From: an uncultured Ruminococcus sp.
GTDB lineage: Bacteria > Bacillota > Clostridia > Oscillospirales > Acutalibacteraceae
NCBI GenBank assembly: GCA_902773035.1
Contig: CACYDB010000122.1
Span: 1-6,697 of the forward strand
DNA length: 6,697 bases
Reading direction: 5' to 3'
The notes beneath the pieces are model-generated. The model saw only the letters and a list, made by a program, of their open reading frames with translations, was not told the origin of the DNA and searched no databases. The position numbers were made by a program, and so were the translations under genes. Shown here one piece after another: positions 1 to 5,806 of this stretch. Position 1 is the first letter of the stretch, and each line of letters begins with the position of its first letter.

Positions 1-854
1 TCCTCGTACACCTCTATGCTGTAGCGGTACACCTTATCTCCGTCCTTGATCCTGAATTTAGTCGTGCCGAACTTGCTCGCGCGAATGTAAATCTGACTGT
101 CCTTGCCTGTCGATAAAACGGAAATTGCCGCTACATCGGGCTCGTCAACCTCAGCGACTGCCGCCTCGGTCAATACGGGATCGTCGGGCAGGAAATCGGA
201 CGCGCTGAGCTCAACCTCGGGTGTTATGAATACAAAAACCATTATCAAAGCCAACGGTACAAGTAAGCCCGCAAGCCTCTGCCACAGCTTCGGCGTGAAC
301 ACATAAAGATAGACAACTACCTGAGCCAGACAGAAGATCGCCGTCAAGATATGATACGGAAAATGTTTGAACGCGAAGATGAACGAGCTTACGTACATTA
401 ACGTGAGATACACCAGCACCGGTGAAAAAATCAGCAGACTGAGCCAGTTCTTTTTGCGGATAAACCATCCTACAAACGCCGCGGGGAATGTCAGCAAGGT
501 CAGCACAAACCATAATTTATAATAATTGAACAAGCCCCATCCCATACTGCTGAACGGCACCTGAAAAAGATAAATCAAAGGCTGGCTTATTAAAAAGAAC
601 ACAAAGGTTTTCAGCGCGGATTCAAGCGGTTTTTTGCAGTTTGACATTATGATTACCGCGAAGAGTATCCACGCCTCGTAGGTCGCGCCCAGATTGACGA
701 AGGACGTTTTTTCAAAGACGGGGAAAATCAGAAATATCGCCGCCGCGACTGCCGACGCTACGGCAAAAACGATCACCTTCCACCATTTCATATCAATACC
801 GCCAAACAGTTTGTCGGCGCCGCGTCTGATCACAGAAACTTTTTTATCTTCCAT
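1..854 (-). CDS. Seven-TM membrane protein with extracytoplasmic Ig-like tail (partial, C-terminus off the left edge)
   Basis: An open frame of 284 codons runs from an ATG at 852-854 off the window edge without a stop. An AAAGGA ribosome binding site lies just upstream of the ATG. About seven hydrophobic helices are visible, near residues 25-46, 58-71, 80-97, 113-131, 136-160, 168-187 and 193-211. Basic clusters (RR at 10-11, KK 74-75, RKK 133-135, K189/R193) fall on alternate sides, so the positive-inside rule puts the N-terminus inside and the C-terminus outside. After helix 7 comes an acidic, Ala/Val-rich linker (212-240). It is followed by a strand pattern with KFGTTKFRIKDGDK at 261-274 and a Tyr-rich last strand, resembling the second half of a BIG2 bacterial Ig-like domain. 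I do not recognise the membrane family and assign no function. The gene is divergent from the exported PLP enzyme gene, which also carries Ig-like modules, so both may act at the cell surface. Confidence 0.85.
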   Translation of the reverse strand, partial: MEDKKVSVIRRGADKLFGGIDMKWWKVIVFAVASAVAAAIFLIFPVFEKTSFVNLGATYEAWILFAVIIMSNCKKPLESALKTFVFFLISQPLIYLFQVPFSSMGWGLFNYYKLWFVLTLLTFPAAFVGWFIRKKNWLSLLIFSPVLVYLTLMYVSSFIFAFKHFPYHILTAIFCLAQVVVYLYVFTPKLWQRLAGLLVPLALIMVFVFITPEVELSASDFLPDDPVLTEAAVAEVDEPDVAAISVLSTGKDSQIYIRASKFGTTKFRIKDGDKVYRYSIEVYE

Positions 855-868
855 AAATATCCTTTCCC

Positions 869-889
869 GCGATTTACTTTTGTAATCGC
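869..889. repeat. Imperfect inverted repeat in the leader of the seven-TM protein gene
   Basis: GCGAT (869-873) and TAC (875-877) pair with GTA (882-884) and ATCGC (885-889), leaving one bulged T and a four-base loop. The element lies within the predicted leader, about 15 bases upstream of the start codon of the minus-strand gene. It could be an mRNA hairpin affecting initiation or an operator site. It has no T-tract placed to make it a terminator. Confidence 0.35.
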
Positions 890-909
890 CTTTATTCAAC
901 TTGTCTTTA

Positions 910-938
910 ATAATATCACAATCGTTTATAAAAGTCTA
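910..938 (-). promoter_or_regulatory. Predicted SigA promoter of the seven-TM protein gene
   Basis: Read on the minus strand, TAGACT (-35, 938-933) is followed by a 17-bp spacer and TATTAT (-10, 915-910), with a TG one base upstream of the -10 box (extended -10). The expected start of transcription near 903 gives a leader of about 50 nt. The -35 box matches consensus at only four of six positions, so the extended -10 probably matters. Found by eye. Confidence 0.5.
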
Positions 939-1026
939 CGGATAACACGAAAATATTCGTTAATTCCGATAAAAAACAACCACACTGAAACGCTGATAAA
1001 AAGTACATCTGACGGGCATTTTGTCA

Positions 1027-1055
1027 TTGACGGCGGCAATTGCTTATGGTATAAT
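1027..1055 (+). promoter_or_regulatory. Strong predicted SigA promoter of the exported PLP enzyme gene
   Basis: TTGACG (1027-1032), a 17-bp spacer and a perfect TATAAT (1050-1055) preceded by TGG (extended -10) form a near-consensus vegetative promoter. Transcription should start near 1062, leaving a leader of about 22 nt that is little more than the ribosome binding site. There is no room for a riboswitch or attenuator. Confidence 0.8.
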
Positions 1056-1070
1056 GGTACAAATTATTTT

Positions 1071-1077
1071 AAGGAGG
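1071..1077 (+). promoter_or_regulatory. Ribosome binding site fixing the start of the exported PLP enzyme
   Basis: AAGGAGG lies six bases before the ATG at 1084. This decides the start: the frame stays open back to a TTG at 1021, but that extension would span the promoter and displace the signal peptide from the N-terminus. Confidence 0.85.
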
Positions 1078-1083
1078 AAAGCA

Positions 1084-3483
1084 ATGAAAAAATTCAAGCA
1101 AATCATCAGCGTCGTACTCTGCGCAGCTCTTTGCTTATCAGCGTTCGCGATAAGCGCGCAGGCAAAGTCCGCAAAGAAGTACGTCAAATCAATCAGCGTT
1201 AAATCAAAAGCGGCAATCACTATCCCCGCGGATAAGAAAACCGCTTCAAAATCCTTCAAGGTAACCGTAAAGGTTAACGCCAAGGCTTCCAAAAAGTTCA
1301 CCGCAAAGTCAGGCAATACAGCTGTCGCGACTGTTAAGGTAAGCGGAAGCAAGATCAAGGTAACTGCTAAAAAGGCGGGTACCGCGAAAATCAAGGTTAC
1401 TACAAAGGCTAAAGGCAAAAAGGGCAAGAAGCTCAGCAAAACTCTTACCGTTACGGTTAAGAAGAATAAAAAGTCCTCTTCCTCAACTCCGTCAGCGACC
1501 GAGAAAAAGGCTTATATTTCCGAGCATTACAACGAGTTTGACCTCAAATACTCCGAACACGGCAACAGTAAGGCTCTCAGATACGGCTTTGACGAAGTAA
1601 CACAATACGTTATGGACTATAACGAAAAAGCCGTTTACTCAGCTGTAGTCGCGGACAAGAAAGTCGCTGACACAGGCGTAAGCAAAGACGGCGAAAACAT
1701 CGTTTATTCCACAGGCGTAGGCGTTACAAAAGCAGATATCTACGAGCAGTTCCCGAACAGCAAAAAGACATTCCTCGGCACAATAACTATCACGGTTTCT
1801 CCCGTTGAGGAGAGCGCCGATATCAGCTATGACGCCTTAGCGGTCAGCGGACTTCACAAAGAGGCTCCCATCTGGTTAAAGTTTGACTTTGACAAAACAA
1901 CCTTTGCTTTAACAGACGCTATCAAAGGCGCTCTTAACAATGAAGAGCTCGGCACCGATTATAAAGACAGCGACTACACCCTCGAATACTCAATAGTCAA
2001 CCCCGAGGTCGCTTCGATCGACGACAAGGGCGTTATCAAAGCTATCAAGAACGGTGAGACTTCCCTGACCTACAAGCTCAAATTCAAGGATGGCTCAGAG
2101 GATTTCTATAACTTAACAATCAAGGTAACAGGTAAGGCGATCGAAAAGGTTGACGGCTACACGATCGACAACGTCAGAGATTATATCGTCGGCGTAAACA
2201 CTCCCGTTGAGCTCAGTGACGGTACAAAGGTTCCGATGATCAACTTCGACAACGCCGCCACAACTCCCGCGTTCAAGGCTGTTCAGGACGCAGTTAACGC
2301 GGAGCTCGAGATGTACGGCTCAATCGGCAGAGGCTTCTCTCAGAAATCCAACCACTCAACAGACGTTTATAACGGAGTAAGAGAAAAGGTTCTTGAGTTC
2401 CTCCACGCCGATCCCGAAGCCTACACCTGCTTCTACGTAAACTCAACCACAGACGGTCTTAACAAGCTCGCGTCCGCGCTTATCACAAGCAAGGATGACG
2501 TTGTTCTTACAACACGTATCGAGCACCACGCTAACGACCTGAGCTGGCGTGAGCGCTGCAAGGTTATCTACGCGGAGGTTGACAAACAGGGACGCGTTAT
2601 CTACGATGACCTCGAAAAGCTTCTTAAAGAAAACAAGGTCAAGATCCTCTCGATCTCAGCCGCTTCAAACGTAACAGGCTACGTTAACGATGTACACAGA
2701 GCCGCGAAGCTCGCGCACAAGTACGGCGCGGAAATCGTTGTTGACGGCGCTCAGATCGTCGCTCACAGAACTTTCTCGATGCTCGGCGATCCCGACGATC
2801 CCGCGGACGATATCGACTATATCGCGTTCTCCGCTCATAAGATGTACTCACCCTACGGCGGCGGCGCTGTTGTAGGTATCACCTCTACTCTTAACAAGCA
2901 TATGCCCACCTTCTACGGCGGCGGCACAATCAAAGTTGTCGGCGACGACTGGGCTATCTTCAAGGAAGCTCCCGCCGTTTACGAGGCAGGCTCGCCCAAC
3001 TATCCCGGCGTTGTAGGCTTAGGAAAAGCTATCGACGTTCTCACAACGATCGGTATGGATAAGATCCAGGCGCACGAGAAGGTTCTCAACCGCAAGGCTA
3101 TCGACGGTATCCTCAAGCTTGACAAGTCGATCGTCTACGGCGATACAGAGAATATCGACGACAGAGTCGGCGTAGTCACATTTAACTTCTCCGACATCAG
3201 CACATACCACATTTCTCAGGCTCTCTCCGAGCTCGGCGGCGTAGCTACAAGACGCGGAGCGTTCTGCGCTCATCCTTACGTATGGCGTCTTATGGGTATC
3301 GACGACGAAACCGCCAAGGGCTTCGAGAACTGCACAGACGCTAAGACGGCGGGTATGGTAAGACTCAGCTTCGGTATCTATAACAACGAGGATGAGGTTG
3401 AATCGTTCCTCGCTCTTATGCCTAAGGTAATGGCTGAGGCTAAGTACAGAACCGAAAACTCCGATTCCGTTCCCGAATATTAA
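1084..3483 (+). CDS. Predicted exported SufS/Csd-like class V aminotransferase (PLP) fused to bacterial Ig-like domains
   Basis: 799 residues. Residues 1-27 are a Sec signal peptide: basic MKKFKQ start, hydrophobic core, and AQA before the predicted cut at 27/28. No proper lipobox is seen. Residues 28-130 form a BIG2-like domain with 33 Lys and a single acidic residue. A Ser-rich linker (132-137) leads to an unrecognised beta-rich region (~140-285), then a second BIG2-like domain (~295-350; VASIDDKGVIKAIKNGETS). Residues ~378-785 match a complete SufS/Csd-type fold-type-I PLP enzyme: FDNAATTPAF at 388, STTDG at 454 (phosphate side), EHHAN at 480, SNVTG at 528, VVDGAQ at 552 (Asp554, pyridine nitrogen), SAHKMY at 583 (Lys586, Schiff base), EAGSPN at 634, RRGAFCAHP at 723 (Cys728 at the SufS catalytic-Cys position), and RLSFGIYNN at 760 (Arg760, substrate carboxylate). 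CAHPYVWRLMG matches a Csd-like subgroup annotated only as class V aminotransferase. Desulfurase activity is inferred, not shown; lyase, epimerase or transaminase activity is possible. Strong promoter, ribosome binding site and terminator suggest high monocistronic expression. No anchor such as LPXTG is visible. Confidence 0.9.
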   Translation: MKKFKQIISVVLCAALCLSAFAISAQAKSAKKYVKSISVKSKAAITIPADKKTASKSFKVTVKVNAKASKKFTAKSGNTAVATVKVSGSKIKVTAKKAGTAKIKVTTKAKGKKGKKLSKTLTVTVKKNKKSSSSTPSATEKKAYISEHYNEFDLKYSEHGNSKALRYGFDEVTQYVMDYNEKAVYSAVVADKKVADTGVSKDGENIVYSTGVGVTKADIYEQFPNSKKTFLGTITITVSPVEESADISYDALAVSGLHKEAPIWLKFDFDKTTFALTDAIKGALNNEELGTDYKDSDYTLEYSIVNPEVASIDDKGVIKAIKNGETSLTYKLKFKDGSEDFYNLTIKVTGKAIEKVDGYTIDNVRDYIVGVNTPVELSDGTKVPMINFDNAATTPAFKAVQDAVNAELEMYGSIGRGFSQKSNHSTDVYNGVREKVLEFLHADPEAYTCFYVNSTTDGLNKLASALITSKDDVVLTTRIEHHANDLSWRERCKVIYAEVDKQGRVIYDDLEKLLKENKVKILSISAASNVTGYVNDVHRAAKLAHKYGAEIVVDGAQIVAHRTFSMLGDPDDPADDIDYIAFSAHKMYSPYGGGAVVGITSTLNKHMPTFYGGGTIKVVGDDWAIFKEAPAVYEAGSPNYPGVVGLGKAIDVLTTIGMDKIQAHEKVLNRKAIDGILKLDKSIVYGDTENIDDRVGVVTFNFSDISTYHISQALSELGGVATRRGAFCAHPYVWRLMGIDDETAKGFENCTDAKTAGMVRLSFGIYNNEDEVESFLALMPKVMAEAKYRTENSDSVPEY

Positions 3484-3494
3484 TAATCAAACTC

Positions 3495-3525
3495 AAAAAT
3501 CCGTCGGCTCAGCCGACGGATTTTT
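3495..3525 (+). terminator. Rho-independent terminator of the exported PLP enzyme gene
   Basis: CCGTCGGC (3501-3508), loop TCA, GCCGACGG (3512-3519), flanked by an A-run before and a T-run after the stem, which extend the pairing. It begins 11 bases after the stop codon. The A/T flanks make it potentially bidirectional, but no minus-strand gene ends here. Confidence 0.92.
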
Positions 3526-3540
3526 ATGTTGAAATACCTA

Positions 3541-3569
3541 TTTACAAATTACGCGGTTTGTATTATGAT
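3541..3569 (+). promoter_or_regulatory. Predicted luxS promoter
   Basis: TTTACA (3541-3546), 17-bp spacer and TATGAT (3564-3569), followed by an AAAGGAG ribosome binding site at 3588-3594 and the luxS ATG at 3602. The position just after the preceding terminator supports independent transcription. Expected leader is about 25 nt. Confidence 0.6.
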
Positions 3570-3601
3570 TGTATCAGAAATGATATCAAAGGAGAATATA
3601 T

Positions 3602-4126
3602 ATGGAACTGATACAGAGTTTTTCCGTTGACCACACGCTGATTGTCCCCGGTATTTTTGTAAGCCGCGTGGATAAGGTCGGCGGCGGTACGGTCACGACT
3701 TATGATATAAGGCTCAAAAGACCTAACAGAGGGCCTGTAGTTGACGTCGCCGCAATGCACTCGCTCGAGCACCTTATCGCGACATATCTGCGCAACGATC
3801 CCGAGTGGAAGGATGAGGTCATCTACTGGGGACCTATGGGATGTCTGACGGGCTTCTACCTCATTCTCAAAGGCAGCCGCGATTCCGCGGAAATCTATGA
3901 GCTTGTGCTCAACGCCTTCAAATCCGTAGACGACGCCGATGAGGTTCCCGGAACAGCGCCTGTAAACTGCGGTCATTACCTTATGCACAATCTCAACATG
4001 GCAAAGTGGTACGCCTCCGAGTTTGCCGCATATCTTGAGGAAAACCGCGATGATCCCGCGATCCTGGAATACCCGAGGACTGAAAGGCTCGTCACCGACG
4101 ACGGACAGCAGTTCTTCGACTCATAA
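3602..4126 (+). CDS. luxS: S-ribosylhomocysteine lyase (AI-2 synthase) LuxS
   Basis: This cytosolic metalloenzyme cleaves S-ribosylhomocysteine to homocysteine and DPD, the precursor of autoinducer-2. The 174 residues show the family hallmarks: SFSVDHT at 6-12, DIR at 35-37, the metal and catalytic motif HSLEH (His53, Glu56, His57), the MGC-TGFY motif with catalytic Cys81, and CGHYLMHNL with Cys123 as third metal ligand. The C-terminus is slightly longer than in many family members (about 150-170 residues). The ATG at 3602 has AAAGGAG seven bases upstream. It appears to be its own transcription unit, between the PLP enzyme terminator and a hairpin that follows. The enzyme for the preceding step, MtnN, lies 1.7 kb further on in the opposite orientation. 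All key residues are present, so an active enzyme is expected. Whether AI-2 here serves signalling or is a by-product of methyl-cycle recycling cannot be told from sequence. Confidence 0.96.
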   Translation: MELIQSFSVDHTLIVPGIFVSRVDKVGGGTVTTYDIRLKRPNRGPVVDVAAMHSLEHLIATYLRNDPEWKDEVIYWGPMGCLTGFYLILKGSRDSAEIYELVLNAFKSVDDADEVPGTAPVNCGHYLMHNLNMAKWYASEFAAYLEENRDDPAILEYPRTERLVTDDGQQFFDS

Positions 4127-4144
4127 CAATCTTATTTATACAGC

Positions 4145-4176
4145 AACGGGCTGCCGCATTTGCGACAGCCCGTTTT
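4145..4176 (+). terminator. Terminator of luxS, between convergent genes
   Basis: AACGGGCTG (4145-4153) pairs with CAGCCCGTT (4166-4174). An inner CGCA/TGCG pairing follows after one mismatch, and a short T-run comes after the stem on the plus strand. It lies 18 bases after the luxS stop and 11 bases past the stop of the converging phosphatase gene. On the minus strand no good T-tract follows, so termination there would be weaker. Confidence 0.8.
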
Positions 4177-4185
4177 GTTACAAGT

Positions 4186-5646
4186 TTAATTTTTTCCGAA
4201 ATATTTAACGCAGAGCATTGTAAGGTCGTCAAAACGCTCCGCCTCTCCGACAAAGCTCCTGACATTTTTACTGATGTTTCCGATAATATCCCTCGGACTG
4301 CCGTCGGGGATTTCGTTTAGCGCCTCGACCATCCTCTTTTCGCCGAAGAGCTCCTCCCCTGCGTTGTGAGCGTCGGTGATACCGTCGGTATAAAGGAACA
4401 GCGTATCGCCCTTACGCAAGGTAAATTCATATTCCCTGTACTTTGTCTGCTCAAGTCCGCCGACTACAAAGCTGTGCTTGTCGGCGAGAACCTCGAAGCT
4501 CTCTGAGCCGTGGCGGATAGCGGGATACTCGTGTCCCGCGTTGGCGGCGATCACCTTTCCAGTTTTAAGATCAAGAATACCCAGCCAGACCGTAACAAAC
4601 ATCTCGGCTACATTGTTGGAGCATATCCGCTTGTTGACAAAGTCAAGTATCTCGCCGGGAGTACCGCCCATGATCGCGCGGTCGCTTATCAGGATTTTTG
4701 ACGCCATCATAAACAGCGCCGCGGGAATACCCTTGCCTGAAACGTCGGCGATGACCATAGCCAAGTGATCCTCGTCAATCAGAAAATAGTCGTAAAAATC
4801 TCCGCCGACCTCCTTAGCCGTATACATCGCGGCGTAGATGTCGAAGTCGTCCCTCTCGGGAAACGCGGGGAAAATATTGGGAACCATACTGTTCTGAATC
4901 TGAGTAGCGGTGTTGAGCTCCGACTTCACGACGGCGGATTTTTTTGAGATCTCAGACTGCTCCAGTACCATCTTGTGACCGTGTACGGCAATCAGCACCG
5001 AAACCATACTGACGATCAGGAATACCAGAAGCCTCGACAAAAAGCCGTTCATCATCAGTTTTCCCGCGGCAGCCCACAGGTCTACACCTGCGGCAAGTAA
5101 GCTCTCGCGCAGAGTTCCGTTGATCACGATGGTAGTTCCGTCCTCAAACCTCGGGAGGAAGTTTAAGTCGATCAGTCCGAAATAGACCGTTGACGCTGAC
5201 GCGATCGCAAGGCAAAATACGGAAACAATCGAAATATTTATCGTAAAGCCCTTGGAAAAATACCTGCTCGAGAGCAGTACGGGCAACACCATAATAAGAA
5301 CGACGTTATGGTTCAGCACGCTGAAAATACGCGTGCACACCAGCAACAAAGCTATGACCATAACGTATTTCAGCCACCTTTTTCTGCCCTTGAAAATAAA
5401 GAACAGCACAAGCGGAACAGTAAGCTCAATAATTCCCTGGATCGCGATAATGGTCATCCTGACCTGCGAAACCGTAAAAACGTTGAACAGATTCAGCACC
5501 CACGATACAATCAGTATCGCCGCGCAGGCGATAATTACTATCGCGGAAAGACGGTTCGACTCATACTCGTTTTGCGCGAAAACCGCCTTGGTATCCTCGG
5601 ATTCATATACCTTGAAATATGATTTTATTTTGCTTTTAATACTCAT
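4186..5646 (-). CDS. Membrane-anchored SpoIIE/RsbU-type PP2C serine phosphatase
   Basis: 486 residues. Hydrophobic helices lie near 34-53, 64-85, 92-110, 114-124, 135-157 and 203-221, with a roughly 45-residue loop between the last two (158-202) that could be a sensing segment. A helical linker (224-255) ending in ATQIQNSMVP, typical of SpoIIE-family phosphatases, leads to the catalytic domain (~265-483). Metal-binding motifs are complete: EVGGDFYDYF (Asp283), ADVSGKG (Asp301), NAGHEYP (369-375), LYTDGITD (Asp421) and FDDLTM (Asp473/474). By family precedent it dephosphorylates a serine on an anti-sigma-factor antagonist (STAS) protein, so a membrane signal could release a sigma factor or other output. 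No STAS protein, anti-sigma kinase or sigma factor is seen nearby, so partners must be elsewhere or outside the window. The ATG at 5646 has GGAG upstream. Family assignment is firm; substrate and signal are unknown. Confidence 0.93.
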   Translation of the reverse strand: MSIKSKIKSYFKVYESEDTKAVFAQNEYESNRLSAIVIIACAAILIVSWVLNLFNVFTVSQVRMTIIAIQGIIELTVPLVLFFIFKGRKRWLKYVMVIALLLVCTRIFSVLNHNVVLIMVLPVLLSSRYFSKGFTINISIVSVFCLAIASASTVYFGLIDLNFLPRFEDGTTIVINGTLRESLLAAGVDLWAAAGKLMMNGFLSRLLVFLIVSMVSVLIAVHGHKMVLEQSEISKKSAVVKSELNTATQIQNSMVPNIFPAFPERDDFDIYAAMYTAKEVGGDFYDYFLIDEDHLAMVIADVSGKGIPAALFMMASKILISDRAIMGGTPGEILDFVNKRICSNNVAEMFVTVWLGILDLKTGKVIAANAGHEYPAIRHGSESFEVLADKHSFVVGGLEQTKYREYEFTLRKGDTLFLYTDGITDAHNAGEELFGEKRMVEALNEIPDGSPRDIIGNISKNVRSFVGEAERFDDLTMLCVKYFGKN

Positions 5647-5710
5647 AGATCACTCCGAAATTTTATTATACGCTCAAGCCTCGTTATTGAGAAGGAGCGA
5701 TACAGGATAA

Positions 5711-5739
5711 ATTATAGCAGTCATTGAGTGTTATTGCAA
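5711..5739 (-). promoter_or_regulatory. Predicted promoter of the phosphatase gene
   Basis: On the minus strand: TTGCAA (5739-5734), 17-bp spacer, TATAAT (5716-5711) with TGC directly before it (extended -10). Expected start near 5704, giving a leader of about 58 nt. A second TATAAT (5670-5665) lies closer to the gene behind a poorer -35 (TTCTCA at 5693-5688) and may be a secondary promoter. Confidence 0.65.
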
Positions 5740-5772
5740 GTGATAAACCTGCACATTTAGCGTTTAAGCCGC

Positions 5773-5799
5773 AAAACGCGGAGGCATAACCTCCGCGTT
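5773..5799 (-). terminator. Rho-independent terminator of mtnN
   Basis: On the minus strand AACGCGGAGG (5799-5790), a five-base loop and CCTCCGCGTT (5784-5775) form a perfect 10-bp stem that runs into a short TTTT. It starts eight bases after the mtnN stop and separates mtnN from the phosphatase promoter downstream. Confidence 0.88.
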
Positions 5800-5806
5800 A
5801 GCTTTC

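Noticed and set aside
1021..1083. N-terminal extension of the exported PLP enzyme from a TTG codon
   Set aside because: It would overlap the -35 and -10 boxes, has no ribosome binding site, and buries the signal peptide; the ATG at 1084 has AAGGAGG six bases upstream.
1044..1439. Minus-strand hydrophobic frame of 131 codons
   Set aside because: It is the antisense of the Lys/Ala/Val-rich Ig-like domain: AAG/AAA codons read backwards as Leu/Phe. It has no ribosome binding site and overlaps a confident gene and its promoter.
1084..3483. Two genes joined by a sequencing error or frameshift
   Set aside because: The frame runs without interruption through linker and domain boundaries, codon use is similar on both sides, and there is no internal ribosome binding site with a start near residue 378. 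Misassembly cannot be fully excluded from sequence alone.
3563..3988. Minus-strand frame of 141 codons opposite luxS
   Set aside because: It lies opposite conserved LuxS coding sequence, shows no family motif and has no promoter or ribosome binding site of its own.
5252..5710. Plus-strand frame of 152 codons opposite the phosphatase membrane region
   Set aside because: It runs antisense through the TM-helix coding region and the phosphatase promoter, with no ribosome binding site and no recognisable domain.
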